From: CAYVDH01 sp964450355
Lineage (GTDB): Bacteria > Bacteroidota > Bacteroidia > NS11-12g > UBA955
Assembly: GCA_964450355.1 (NCBI GenBank)
Contig: CAYVDH010000007.1
Coordinates: 1-48,420, forward strand
Direction of reading: 5' to 3'
Length of the DNA stretch: 48,420 bases
Shown here: one piece after another, positions 8,282 through 16,498 of the stretch
Numbering within the stretch: the stretch's first letter is position 1
How the letters are laid out: each line of letters opens with the position of its first letter
The notes under the pieces: generated by a model
What the model saw: the letters and a program-made list of their open reading frames with translations, nothing else
Database searches by the model: none
Told to the model about the DNA's origin: nothing
Program-made: the position numbers and the translations under genes

Positions 8282-10012
8282 TTGTCAGTTAGCCACAATT
8301 CCATACTAGAAACAGTAAAAAGCTTAAAAATTCTTTTAACTAAAGATGAACAAAAAAAGGGTAAAAAATTTTTACTCTACACAGCATTTGTTGGATTAAC
8401 AGATGTATTGGCTTTAGTTACAGTTGTTCCGGTATTGATGTTAGCCATTGATGGTGATTTTTTGGCCAAAAGCAGCAAATTAAGAAAAATTTACAGCCTA
8501 TTAAATATGCCTAATGAATCTACTTTTTTAATCACTTTGATTGTTGGAGTAGTCATTTTTTTTATATTTAAAAATTCATTGGCAATATTCATACAAAACA
8601 AACTTCAATCATTTTGTATAGATATAGTTCAAAAATTTACAATCAAATCATTTAATGGTGTTATTAGCAATTCTTTTATCGAAACACTTCAAAAGGGAAG
8701 TAGTGATTTGTTTCAAAAAGTGCATTTTAATTCCTATTTGTATGTGGCAGGAATTGTGTTGCCCTTTGTTAATTTCATTGGTGAAAGTGTAGTATTACTA
8801 GTAGTTTTAATCTTTATTATTTGGTTTAATCCAACAGTATTTATTCTCATTGCCCTTTTTACTGCACCTGCATTTTATATCATCAATAGAACTATTAAGA
8901 ATAAAATTTATAACCTTGGTCTTAAAACTAAAGGAATAAGAGAGGAAACCATAGATAGTTTAAATATTGGTATTAATGGAATTGCCGACATTAAATTAAA
9001 TCAATCGTCTAAGTATTTTATTGATCAATTCATTCAAAAACAAAAGTTTTTACTCGAATGTGATTTTAAGTCGTATTACTATCAACAAATCCCATCAAGA
9101 GCTAATGAAATTGTGGTTCTTTTAGGTGTTATTGTGCTAGTTATATATGGTTATTTTTTTTCTGATAATCCAGGTAATTTAAGAGTCATTGGTGCCTTGT
9201 TTGTTTTATCTGTTTTCAGATTGGTTCCAGCTTTAAATAGATTGTTGGTAGCATTGATGAAACTAAAACTGTATCAATACACTGCAGAATTTTTAACTCA
9301 AAAAAGAGAAAGTGAAAACAGCCAAGATGGAAAAATAAATTTTGAAAAATCCATTCAATTAAATCAGGTTGTATTTTATCACAGCGAAAAACAAGAACCA
9401 ACCATTGATGGCATTGACATAGAAATCCATAAAAATTCAATTGTAGCATTTGTAGGAGAGAACGGAAGTGGTAAGAGTTCATTGTTTCGTTTAATTTCGG
9501 GCATATACAGTCCCAATTCAGGTGATATTAAAATAGATGGTGTGAAATTAGATGATTCCAACAAAATGGATTGGCAAAAAAAAATAGGATTTGTACATCA
9601 AAATCCATTCATATTCAATACCAGTATTTTACAGAACATTACTTTTAATCAGGAATACAACCCCGAGAATTTAGAAAATGCCATTAACAATTCAGGACTC
9701 AAAGAGTTTATTCATTCATTAGATCAGGGAATCAATACCATCATTGGTGAACAAGGCTCAAAAATAAGCGAAGGTCAAAAACAAAGAATTGCAATAGCTA
9801 GGGCGTTGTATAAACAAGCTGAAATACTATTATTAGACGAAGCAACCAGTGCTTTAGATACTAAAAATGAGGACCTCATCATCAATACTTTATTAAATCT
9901 TAAAAAAATAGGCTATACAATACTTATTATTGCACATAAAAATAAAGTAGTAGAGATTGCAGAATATACATACGAAATAAAAGAAGGTAAAATTATCAAT
10001 GAACGAAAATAA
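8282..10012 (+). CDS. ABC exporter, fused permease and ATPase
   Basis: A 576-residue half-transporter of the MsbA/PglK type. Residues 30-340 are the membrane domain, with hydrophobic segments near 30-56, 80-108, 155-200 and 276-318. Residues 355-576 are the nucleotide-binding domain: Walker A GENGSGKSS at 392-400, Q-loop HQNPF at 439-443, a variant signature ISEGQ at 495-499 (the usual form is LSGGQ), Walker B ILLLDE at 515-520 and the switch His at 552. It works as a homodimer in the inner membrane; lipid-linked sugar export is plausible from the neighbours. The start is TTG at 8282; no ATG is close. It overlaps the next gene by 14 bp. Confidence 0.9.
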   Translation: MSVSHNSILETVKSLKILLTKDEQKKGKKFLLYTAFVGLTDVLALVTVVPVLMLAIDGDFLAKSSKLRKIYSLLNMPNESTFLITLIVGVVIFFIFKNSLAIFIQNKLQSFCIDIVQKFTIKSFNGVISNSFIETLQKGSSDLFQKVHFNSYLYVAGIVLPFVNFIGESVVLLVVLIFIIWFNPTVFILIALFTAPAFYIINRTIKNKIYNLGLKTKGIREETIDSLNIGINGIADIKLNQSSKYFIDQFIQKQKFLLECDFKSYYYQQIPSRANEIVVLLGVIVLVIYGYFFSDNPGNLRVIGALFVLSVFRLVPALNRLLVALMKLKLYQYTAEFLTQKRESENSQDGKINFEKSIQLNQVVFYHSEKQEPTIDGIDIEIHKNSIVAFVGENGSGKSSLFRLISGIYSPNSGDIKIDGVKLDDSNKMDWQKKIGFVHQNPFIFNTSILQNITFNQEYNPENLENAINNSGLKEFIHSLDQGINTIIGEQGSKISEGQKQRIAIARALYKQAEILLLDEATSALDTKNEDLIINTLLNLKKIGYTILIIAHKNKVVEIAEYTYEIKEGKIINERK

Positions 10013-11033
10013 AAAAATCAAATTTGCTGTAGTAGGAGCAGGACACATAGGAAAACGTCATGCTGAAATGATTCAAAGACATGAAGAAGCGGAACTTATA
10101 GCTATATGCGATGTAGCCCCTAAAAGTTCACTTAACATCGATCATTTTAATGTTCCATTTTTTCATACAATACAAGAATTAATTTCAAGCCAATTGGAGT
10201 TTGATGTATTGTGTGTAGCTACACCCAATGGATTGCACGCAGAACACGCACTCATTGGACTCGAAAATAAAAAACACATCGTCATTGAAAAACCAATGGC
10301 ATTGAACAAAGCCGATTGTGAAAAAATAATTTTTAAATCATTACAAGTATCCAAACAAGTTTTTTGTGTCATGCAAAACCGATATTCACCACCTAGTGAA
10401 TGGATAAAAAGTGTGATTGAACAAGGATTGTTAGGTGAAATATACATGGTACAAATCAATTGTTATTGGAACCGCGATGAGAGGTATTACAAAAAAGAAG
10501 GTTGGAAAGGCAAATTAGCTTTAGATGGCGGTACTTTGTTTACTCAATTTTCTCATTTTATAGACATCATGTATTGGTTGTTTGGTGATATCAAGGACAT
10601 ACAAGCTAAGTTCAATGATTTTAGTCATCAGCATTTAACAGATTTTGAAGACAGTGGGTTTGTTAACTTTAGTTTTGTGAATGGTGGCATGGGTAGTATT
10701 AATTATTCCACTTCGGTATGGAATCAAAATTTAGAAAGCAGCTTAACCATCATAGCTGAAAAGGGAAGTGTAAAAATAGGTGGACAATACATGAATGAAG
10801 TGGAGGTTTGTAACATAGAAAATTACACCATGCCAGAGTTAGCAGAAACCAATCCTGGTAATGATTATGGCCCATACAAAGGCTCAGCAGCTAATCACAA
10901 CTATGTGTATGAAAATGTAATAGATACATTAAAAAACAGAACTACCATTACCACCAATGCATTAGAGGGATTGAAAGTGGTAGAAATCATAGAACGAATT
11001 TATTCAGGTAATATGTTTATCAAAAAAAATTAA
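9999..11033 (+). CDS. Gfo/Idh/MocA family NAD(P)-dependent oxidoreductase
   Basis: A 344-residue sugar or sugar-nucleotide dehydrogenase. The Rossmann motif VVGAGHIGKRH is at residues 11-21 and the family EKP motif is at 97-99. The second half is the GFO_IDH_MocA C-terminal domain, with the catalytic-region motif DGGTLFTQFSHFIDIMYW. It is closest in flavour to WlbA/WbpB-type UDP-sugar 3-dehydrogenases, but the substrate cannot be read from the sequence. The ATG start overlaps the exporter gene by 14 bp, and the glycosyltransferase begins 3 bp downstream. The three genes probably act in one glycan pathway. Confidence 0.9.
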   Translation: MNENKKIKFAVVGAGHIGKRHAEMIQRHEEAELIAICDVAPKSSLNIDHFNVPFFHTIQELISSQLEFDVLCVATPNGLHAEHALIGLENKKHIVIEKPMALNKADCEKIIFKSLQVSKQVFCVMQNRYSPPSEWIKSVIEQGLLGEIYMVQINCYWNRDERYYKKEGWKGKLALDGGTLFTQFSHFIDIMYWLFGDIKDIQAKFNDFSHQHLTDFEDSGFVNFSFVNGGMGSINYSTSVWNQNLESSLTIIAEKGSVKIGGQYMNEVEVCNIENYTMPELAETNPGNDYGPYKGSAANHNYVYENVIDTLKNRTTITTNALEGLKVVEIIERIYSGNMFIKKN

Positions 11034-11036
11034 TCA

Positions 11037-11753
11037 ATGAAAACGTTATCCATCATTATACCAGCCTATAACGAGGCAAACACCATTCATTTAATTTTAG
11101 ATAAAGTAAAATCTGTGCAACTGAATGGCGAAATAAAAAAACAAGTCATCATAGTGAATGATTGTAGCAAAGACGATACAGAAAACGCCATTCATAGGTA
11201 CATAGAAAACAACAAGGACATTGATATACAATACCGCAAACACGAGGTAAACAAAGGAAAAGGAGCAGCACTTCACACAGGAATCAAAGAAGCAACTGGA
11301 GATTACATCATCATACAAGATGCTGATTTGGAATACGACCCAAATGAGTACAACATTTTAATAAAACCAGTATTGGATGGGTTTGCAGATGTGGTGTATG
11401 GCAGTCGTTTTATGGGTGGAAAACCACACCGTATTTTATTTTTTTGGCATTCTTTAGGCAACAAGTTTTTAACCAGTTTAAGCAATGCTCTTACCAATTT
11501 GAATTTAACGGACATGGAAACATGTTATAAATTATTTAAACGAGAAATTATACAGTCCATACAGTTCAAAGAAAACCGATTTGGATTTGAACCAGAGGTA
11601 ACAGCAAAGATTAGCAGAATAAAGGGAATTAGAATTTACGAAGTAGGGATATCATACTACGGCAGAACATATTTAGAGGGAAAAAAAATAGGCTGGAAAG
11701 ATGGATTCAGAGCCATTTATTGCATATTGAAATACAATCTATTTTCGAAATAA
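11037..11753 (+). CDS. GT2 glycosyltransferase, dolichyl-phosphate-mannose-synthase-like
   Basis: A 238-residue cytoplasmic GT-A glycosyltransferase. The N-terminus SIIIPAYNEANTI, the nucleotide-binding IIVNDCSKDDT, the GKGAALHTGI loop and the DxD motif DAD at residues 95-97 all match family 2 of the DPM1/DPG-synthase type. There is no C-terminal membrane domain, so it is the short catalytic form. It probably transfers a sugar to a polyprenyl phosphate. It is the last gene of the exporter/oxidoreductase operon. Confidence 0.9.
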   Translation: MKTLSIIIPAYNEANTIHLILDKVKSVQLNGEIKKQVIIVNDCSKDDTENAIHRYIENNKDIDIQYRKHEVNKGKGAALHTGIKEATGDYIIIQDADLEYDPNEYNILIKPVLDGFADVVYGSRFMGGKPHRILFFWHSLGNKFLTSLSNALTNLNLTDMETCYKLFKREIIQSIQFKENRFGFEPEVTAKISRIKGIRIYEVGISYYGRTYLEGKKIGWKDGFRAIYCILKYNLFSK

Positions 11754-11763
11754 GGCATCATTA

Positions 11764-11788
11764 ATAAGCCTATTCTTTTAGTGCTTAT
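11764..11788 (+). terminator. Weak hairpin after the GT2 gene
   Basis: ATAAGC and GCTTAT form a 6-bp stem 11 bp after the GT2 stop codon. There is no run of T behind it, so it is a poor intrinsic terminator at best. Confidence 0.2.
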
Positions 11789-11840
11789 AGGAACTCACAA
11801 TTTGTAATCTTTAAGTTATTCTTAAAAAATATAATTATAA

Positions 11841-11945
11841 GGGCAGCATTTCCTCGCACTTTTGGGTCCGCTTCGCTCCCGTGCTTCGCACCTGCCCTAA
11901 GCCGGGCAGCCACCGTTTTCGGGCTGCGGCTGTCGCCTGAGTAGG
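11841..11945. repeat. GC-rich intergenic island with hairpins
   Basis: About 105 bp with far higher GC than its surroundings, between the convergent GT2 and hypothetical genes. It holds nested inverted repeats: GGGCAG (11841-11846) with CTGCCC (11892-11897), GTGC-TTC-GCAC near 11881-11891, and GCAGCC (11906-11911) with GGCTGC (11922-11927). No reading frame is convincing. It looks like a dispersed palindromic intergenic repeat of the kind found between convergent Bacteroidota genes, but only one copy is present here. Confidence 0.45.
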
Positions 11946-12004
11946 GATTGTATTGTTGACATAAGACATATTTTCATTAAGTGATATTTTCGGAAGTATA
12001 TAAT

Positions 12005-12928
12005 TTAAGATTTAATCAAACACAATGTTTTGTGTGTTTTTTTGATTTCTGAATTCATTTTTGTTGAATAATAAATTCGATCAAAATATAGTATGTCTTT
12101 TGATTTTAATGATTTTATTTGTTCGAGCAATTTACCTTTTATTTGTGAACCTTTCCCTTCGTATTTATTCCATTGATTATTTGTATAAAGTTGACATGAA
12201 AATGAATCAATTTTAACATTTAAAATCTCATTAAATGCAGCACCTAAATTTGTAAATAAAAACATGCTTGTATCATGCTTTTTTATGTTATTCAAATTAG
12301 GGCTTATTTCAAAATTGACGGTAGGTAAATTAGAAATTAGAAAATCTTTTTCAACAATAGTAATTGAACTATCAATACCTATTTTTTTAGAAACAATAAT
12401 TGTTGCTTTTTTAAGGGAAGTATCGTTAACTCTTATATTTAAGCCAGTTTCATTGGAGTAAGCTACTATACCTCTAAAAGAATATATTAATTTGGTTCTA
12501 TTTATAAAGTTTGTCACTATTTTTAAATGGTTATCTAGACCTATGAAAAAAACATTGCCAAAACTTGATTCAAATGCAATTTTTTCTGGTTCAAATTGAT
12601 ATTCAAGCACTTTTTCCTCTTTAAAAATGATTTTATTTTTTTGTTTTACTATTACATCAATAATTAAATCCCGATATCCGTATTGTTCATTTTCATGAAA
12701 GGTAATATAAAATGAATTATTTTTCATGATGTAATTGGAATCGTTGATTTTAAGAAATATTTGAGCGTCAACAGGAACATTTTTTGCATTGATATTTAAA
12801 GTTTGTTTTTCGCCTGATACTACAAATGCTTTAGCTAAATTATATTCAAAAGTAATTTGACTGAAAACACATAATTTAGTAAAAATTAAAACAAATAGTA
12901 ACATCGATTTTTTTTCATATAAATTCAT
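12005..12928 (-). CDS. Hypothetical exported protein
   Basis: A 307-residue protein that I do not recognise. The ATG at 12928 gives MNLYEKKSMLLFVLIFTKLCVFSQ, a Sec signal peptide with the VFSQ cleavage context common in Bacteroidota. A TTG two codons upstream is the alternative start. The mature part is lysine- and asparagine-rich, predicted mostly beta-strand, with no cysteine pairs or catalytic motif that I can see. It stands alone, convergent with the GT2 gene. Confidence 0.7.
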   Translation of the reverse strand: MNLYEKKSMLLFVLIFTKLCVFSQITFEYNLAKAFVVSGEKQTLNINAKNVPVDAQIFLKINDSNYIMKNNSFYITFHENEQYGYRDLIIDVIVKQKNKIIFKEEKVLEYQFEPEKIAFESSFGNVFFIGLDNHLKIVTNFINRTKLIYSFRGIVAYSNETGLNIRVNDTSLKKATIIVSKKIGIDSSITIVEKDFLISNLPTVNFEISPNLNNIKKHDTSMFLFTNLGAAFNEILNVKIDSFSCQLYTNNQWNKYEGKGSQIKGKLLEQIKSLKSKDILYFDRIYYSTKMNSEIKKTHKTLCLIKS

Positions 12929-13097
12929 ATTCAAAGATATAGAAATTTTAATTTTATATGTTATTGTACCACAGAGATTTTTTTTCAGATTTTCAAATAC
13001 AATTTCACATTTGTCTTAGGGACTTAAAATTAGGTTGTAAAAATGAATAGTAACAAAAAAAATGAGTAAAGCGTTTTAATGATTATTAAAGCATAAA

Positions 13098-13553
13098 ATG
13101 TACCTTAAAATTAAAATAATCCACCTATTTTTCCTTTTAATTTTAGTTATGATTTTGATATATTTGTATCAAAAAATAAATCATCGTCATACAATTAAAC
13201 AGTTAGGTTATACAGATAGTTTAGTCATTTTTCAAAATGAATTTTCTCCAGATTTTATTATCACTTCTAATCTTGTTGATAGTGAATATAAAAAAGACTC
13301 TATTTCAATGTTTGAAAAAAATGAATTTGATGAAAAAGTAAATTTAGAATTTCTTAAAATTTATTATGATCAAAACAAAAAAGTAAGCAAAATAGTCATT
13401 ATAGATTACAATGTAGCTGTTTTTATAGATTATCATCCTAAATTTAAACATTATACTTTTTCAGAGCACTCTTCCCCTAAAACTACATCCATAGAATTAG
13501 GAGAAAGTAAAACAGATTATAAAATGATCAAATATAGTCCTAAAAATAAATAA
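13098..13553 (+). CDS. Hypothetical membrane-anchored protein
   Basis: A 151-residue protein that I do not recognise. Residues 5-24 are one strongly hydrophobic segment (KIIHLFFLLILVMILIYLY) followed by basic residues, so it is probably an N-terminal anchor with the rest outside the cytoplasm. The remainder is mixed charged and beta-rich (for example SKIVIIDYNVAVFIDYH). ATG start at 13098. It is the only plus-strand gene in this stretch. Confidence 0.6.
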   Translation: MYLKIKIIHLFFLLILVMILIYLYQKINHRHTIKQLGYTDSLVIFQNEFSPDFIITSNLVDSEYKKDSISMFEKNEFDEKVNLEFLKIYYDQNKKVSKIVIIDYNVAVFIDYHPKFKHYTFSEHSSPKTTSIELGESKTDYKMIKYSPKNK

Positions 13554-13647
13554 AAAATGAGTTTTTAAAGATTACAATATAAAATTTCTCAGACAACCTA
13601 TTGTAAATGTAAGCATTAACTAATCATAGAAATAGTAACAAATTATT

Positions 13648-14634
13648 TTAAACTTTAGTCAATTGTTTTAATCGTCCTTGATACAATTGGATGTAATTGT
13701 TTTTAGTAGCATCATTTAAATAGGAAGCTGCAACCATTTTTTTAACTAAATCAGATTTGGAAACCATCAATGCCATCATGTTCTGAAAACTCTTTTCACT
13801 GATATTTGCTTTTTCTGCAATTTTGGCAAATTGAAAACCAATTTTACCTTGTGCTAAATTTTTTGGCAATAAACCATCATCTAATGCAAAGTCTTTATCT
13901 TCTATATGAATACGGCTATTTAGCAAGTCGTAAGCTGGGCTTAATCGATAGTCTCCAAAAGGTGTTTCCAATATTGAAAAATTTTTAAAGTGGGCATCTC
14001 CATTTGAAAAAAGATAATTAAATACAAGTATTTTCAATAATTTAGGAGCATCTAACTTATAAGTTGTTAAATAATTGCGCATTATTTCAAACAAATCCAA
14101 ATAATTCCCTAGATACTTGTAATGCTCCCCATGGGTTTGTGGAGTTCTTTTTGCCAATGATGCAAAGTCCTCTTGAGCTAATTTTGAACCAACTTCATTT
14201 ACATCAAATCTTTTAGTTATGTATGCAGGAGAGCCATCCTTAAAAAATATCAATGCATTTTCTGCTGTTTCAATACCGTACAATTGACGAGCAATTTGCA
14301 TGGTTAAATGTTCATTGGCAGGCATTTGATTGGCCTTTTTACCAGCACCAGGAATAGGTTTTAATATATAAGTACCTTGTTCTTTTTCATTAATTAGCCT
14401 TAGTTTGTTTTTATCAAGCAACACAGAAAATTTTTCTTGAACACCAGAAATTGACATGCGGTTTCTATTTTCTTCAAATAATCTATCAGTTTCTGGGTTG
14501 TAAGCTGGAGAATAGTAAGGCAAAACATGATTTACTTTTTTGCCTTTAAATACTTTGTTTAAAGCGGCTCTGCTATAGGTATCAAAACCTTCAGACAATG
14601 TACATGGACAATATGTAATCACTGGTAAATTCAT
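13648..14634 (-). CDS. hipT: HipT-like serine/threonine kinase toxin (HipA C-terminal fold)
   Basis: A 328-residue HipA-family kinase without the N-subdomain 1 of HipA. The Gly-rich loop reads MSISGVQEKFSVLL, so the autophosphorylation motif is SIS at residues 61-63. This is the arrangement described for E. coli HipT (Ser57/Ser59), not the single Ser of HipA. The catalytic loop is GDAHFKN (Asp213, Asn218), and the metal-binding Asp is in SPAYDL (Asp236), so the enzyme looks active. Known HipT phosphorylates tryptophanyl-tRNA synthetase; the target here is inferred. The gene overlaps hipS by 4 bp (ATGA), as expected for a tripartite operon. Confidence 0.88.
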   Translation of the reverse strand: MNLPVITYCPCTLSEGFDTYSRAALNKVFKGKKVNHVLPYYSPAYNPETDRLFEENRNRMSISGVQEKFSVLLDKNKLRLINEKEQGTYILKPIPGAGKKANQMPANEHLTMQIARQLYGIETAENALIFFKDGSPAYITKRFDVNEVGSKLAQEDFASLAKRTPQTHGEHYKYLGNYLDLFEIMRNYLTTYKLDAPKLLKILVFNYLFSNGDAHFKNFSILETPFGDYRLSPAYDLLNSRIHIEDKDFALDDGLLPKNLAQGKIGFQFAKIAEKANISEKSFQNMMALMVSKSDLVKKMVAASYLNDATKNNYIQLYQGRLKQLTKV

Positions 14635-14960
14635 TCATTTTCTAATTTAATAATTTTAACAGCTCCTATACTATCATGTTTTGCTGCATTCATCAACAAG
14701 CCAAAGTAGTCCTCTTTATCAATTTTGTTTAGATTACAAACTACTTGTTTGTTAGAACCTTCAGGAAGCATGTTGTAAAAAAAAGAAAACAGATGTTTAG
14801 AATGAAACTCTTTTTCGGTTTTAGGTAAAGTGAGACTGATGCTTTGTTTATTGTTACTTTCTATCCATGCATCGTGATAACGAAATGAAAATGAACCATC
14901 ATCGTATTGAGTTAAGATACCCGCTTCTTCATTCTTGAATACAACTTTTGCTTTTCTCAT
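14631..14960 (-). CDS. hipS: HipS-like antitoxin (stand-alone HipA N-subdomain 1)
   Basis: A 109-residue protein equal to the N-terminal subdomain of HipA (couple_hipA): MRKAKVVFKNEEAGILTQY at the start, then FSFFYNMLPEGSNKQ and DYFGLLMNAAKHDSIGAVKI. In HipBST systems this piece is a separate protein and acts as the antitoxin that blocks HipT. It overlaps hipB upstream and hipT downstream by 4 bp each (ATGA), so the split is not a sequencing frameshift: both junctions have proper stop and start codons. Confidence 0.87.
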   Translation of the reverse strand: MRKAKVVFKNEEAGILTQYDDGSFSFRYHDAWIESNNKQSISLTLPKTEKEFHSKHLFSFFYNMLPEGSNKQVVCNLNKIDKEDYFGLLMNAAKHDSIGAVKIIKLENE

Positions 14961-15175
14961 TTAGTTGGTATAATATTTTTTATTTTAAGGCAAACTTCCA
15001 TACCCAACACATCAGATAGTTTTTGTAATGTTAACAGCGTAGGATTTGCTTTTCCACTTTCAAATTGCTTCAATGTTCTTAAACCAACACCAGATAAATC
15101 TGCTAATTGTTCTTGAGTTACTTTAAGGGTTTCTCTACGTTCTTTTATCGTTTTTATTACTTCAGAAAAGTGCAT
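14957..15175 (-). CDS. hipB: HipB-like Xre family DNA-binding regulator
   Basis: A 72-residue HTH_3 repressor. The helix-turn-helix is about residues 19-41 (TQEQLADLSGVGLRTLKQFE), followed by SGKANPTLLTLQKLSDVLG. It is the first gene of hipB-hipS-hipT. Its start codon lies inside the first of three AGTGC-N8-GCACT operators, so autoregulation is very likely. ATG start at 15175. Confidence 0.9.
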   Translation of the reverse strand: MHFSEVIKTIKERRETLKVTQEQLADLSGVGLRTLKQFESGKANPTLLTLQKLSDVLGMEVCLKIKNIIPTK

Positions 15176-15186
15176 TATAAAGCATT
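15169..15186. promoter_or_regulatory. HipB operator O1, overlapping the hipB start codon
   Basis: AGTGC-N8-GCATT, an 18-bp dyad with one mismatch in the right arm. It covers the hipB ATG (15173-15175) and lies downstream of the predicted start of transcription. Confidence 0.72.
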
Positions 15187-15194
15187 ATTTTAAG

Positions 15195-15224
15195 CAAAAA
15201 TAATGAAAATTATAATAAAATCAA
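15195..15224 (-). promoter_or_regulatory. hipBST promoter
   Basis: On the minus strand TTG (15224-15222), a 19-nt spacer and TATTTTTG (15202-15195) match the Bacteroidota consensus TTG-N19-21-TAnnTTTG exactly. It sits between operators O1 and O2, so HipB bound at both would cover it. Confidence 0.75.
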
Positions 15225-15230
15225 ACAAAA

Positions 15231-15248
15231 AGTGCAATAAATAGCACT
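15231..15248. promoter_or_regulatory. HipB operator O2
   Basis: AGTGC-N8-GCACT, a perfect 5-bp dyad, just upstream of the hipBST -33 element. Its start is 62 bp from that of O1. Confidence 0.75.
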
Positions 15249-15291
15249 ATTATGCATATTCCTTGAATTTTATTAACTAATAACAACAAAA

Positions 15292-15309
15292 AGTGCATTA
15301 TAAAGCACT
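15292..15309. promoter_or_regulatory. HipB operator O3
   Basis: AGTGC-N8-GCACT with the same spacer sequence (ATTATAAA) as O1. It is 61 bp from O2, so the three operators are evenly spaced by about six helical turns. Confidence 0.75.
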
Positions 15310-15432
15310 AATGTTAAAAAAGGAATATAGTTTGGGGTTTTAGAGAGTTTGATGATATACATTTACAGTTTCGTATAGCTGCGTTACCAAGGTGATACAC
15401 TTCAATTGCATTAAAAATTGGATTAAAAGCAT

Positions 15433-15449
15433 GCACTTTTAATTGCACT
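15433..15449. promoter_or_regulatory. Extra GCACT half-sites
   Basis: Two GCACT pentamers in direct orientation, 12 bp apart (15433-15437 and 15445-15449), near the 3' end of higA. They match the operator half-site but not the dyad geometry. The rest of 15310-15473 shows no gene. Confidence 0.3.
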
Positions 15450-15473
15450 TAGGTGTAAATATTGGTAGTAATT

Positions 15474-15785
15474 TTAGTGCGTCACATTTAATTTTAAATT
15501 TCCTCCAAGTCCTTCTCGAATGATTCTCATTAAGGTAGAAAGCCTTATATCGCTCGCATTATTTTCAATTCTCGAAATATAGGTTTTTGTTGTTCCGCAT
15601 TTTTCAGCAAGTTGTTCTTGAGTTAAACCTTGTTCTTTTCGAAGTTCTTGAATCATTGCTCCTAGTTTAAAAGCTTCAAATCCTTCTTCGTATTTTTCTC
15701 TTTCTTTAGTTCCTTTTTTTCCATATTGATTGTCCAAATGATCAGAAAAGGAAGTTAATTTTTTATTTATTGTTTTGTTGCTCAT
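15474..15785 (-). CDS. higA: HigA-like Xre antitoxin
   Basis: A 103-residue antitoxin. Residues 1-40 are a charged extension that probably wraps the toxin. Residues about 45-98 are an HTH_3 domain (IQELRKEQGLTQEQLAEKCG, then TKTYISRIENNASDIRLSTL). It lies downstream of the toxin and overlaps it by 23 bp: the inverted HigBA order. It probably also represses the promoter at 16150-16180. Confidence 0.87.
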   Translation of the reverse strand: MSNKTINKKLTSFSDHLDNQYGKKGTKEREKYEEGFEAFKLGAMIQELRKEQGLTQEQLAEKCGTTKTYISRIENNASDIRLSTLMRIIREGLGGNLKLNVTH

Positions 15786-16119
15786 TGAAGTATTGTTTTT
15801 TAAGTTTCTCAGCTAATTCCAATTCATTTTTAGGTGTTTTCTGTGTTTTTTTCTGAAATCCGTTAATCAGTATAATTAGATTTCCTTTATCAAAAAAACT
15901 AAAAACTCTGAAAATGTCCGAACCAACTTCTACTCGAATTTCAAATATTCCTGAAGAGTTAGTCATATGGTCAAAATACTTTTTAGGAACTTTATCAACT
16001 GTTGCTATTAATTGCAAAGTCCAGTTAAATTTCTTTTGAACTTCAGGTCTTAACTTTTTAAAAAAATCTAAATAGTGATTTTCATAATAAAAAATGTTCC
16101 TTAAAAAGTTATCAGCCAT
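15763..16119 (-). CDS. higB: HigB/RelE-superfamily toxin (Gp49-like)
   Basis: A 118-residue toxin of the phage-derived Gp49-like/HigB (DUF891) type, expected to be a ribosome-dependent mRNA interferase. Features seen are the N-terminal helix with FFKKLRPEVQKKF, the segment FEIRVEVGSDIFRVFSFFDKG and the strand LIILINGFQKKTQKTPKNEL, which carries the usual basic residues. First gene of the pair, with ATG at 16119. Confidence 0.87.
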   Translation of the reverse strand: MADNFLRNIFYYENHYLDFFKKLRPEVQKKFNWTLQLIATVDKVPKKYFDHMTNSSGIFEIRVEVGSDIFRVFSFFDKGNLIILINGFQKKTQKTPKNELELAEKLKKQYFNEQQNNK

Positions 16120-16498
16120 TAGCCTGTCTAAATTTTATAATTCTCTATACAAAGTTAGCTAATTAGATAACAATTTCCAAATATTTTTTTGAGTTTTCAA
16201 CCAATGAAAAAAGTAGGAATGTATTAGACCTATAAAGTTTGGAGGCTCATTGCAATGGCAGATTTTTAGCACAATAGTTCAATAGATTTACTGCTGTTGA
16301 ACCTTGCATCCGCCTAGGCGGATTTCTTAGAAGCACTACAGATGCTCTATTTCTATACTTATTTGACAATGCACATCATATTAAAACAGGCGCTTGTGCC
16401 AGTTGTGCAGGAAAAAAAAGCCAAAATCACAGCAAAAGTTCTTCAAAATGAAACGCTAAAAGTAGGAGAACATATTTTTTAAACTAAGTTTCTATTTT
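16120..16498. other. Intergenic region with a perfect palindrome and an ORF remnant
   Basis: Apart from the higBA promoter, this stretch holds a perfect 14-bp palindrome (TCCGCCTAGGCGGA, 16309-16322). It also has a plus-strand frame, open from 16318 to the TAA near 16482, encoding about 50 residues ending ITAKVLQNETLKVGEHIF. The frame has no credible start and looks like the 3' remnant of a lost gene, or chance. I see no other gene here. Confidence 0.3.
16150..16180 (-). promoter_or_regulatory. higBA promoter
   Basis: On the minus strand TTG (16180-16178), a 20-nt spacer and TAACTTTG (16157-16150) match the Bacteroidota consensus exactly. The leader to the higB ATG would be about 25 nt. Confidence 0.7.

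Noticed and set aside
14628..14963. hipS/hipT/hipB as one hipA broken by frameshifts
   Set aside because: Each junction has a proper ATGA stop-start overlap and each protein matches a complete HipBST component.
16380..16440. Plus-strand frame containing HIKTGAC, like the biotin synthase cluster motif
   Set aside because: Only a few residues match, the cysteine spacing is wrong and a stop codon follows soon.
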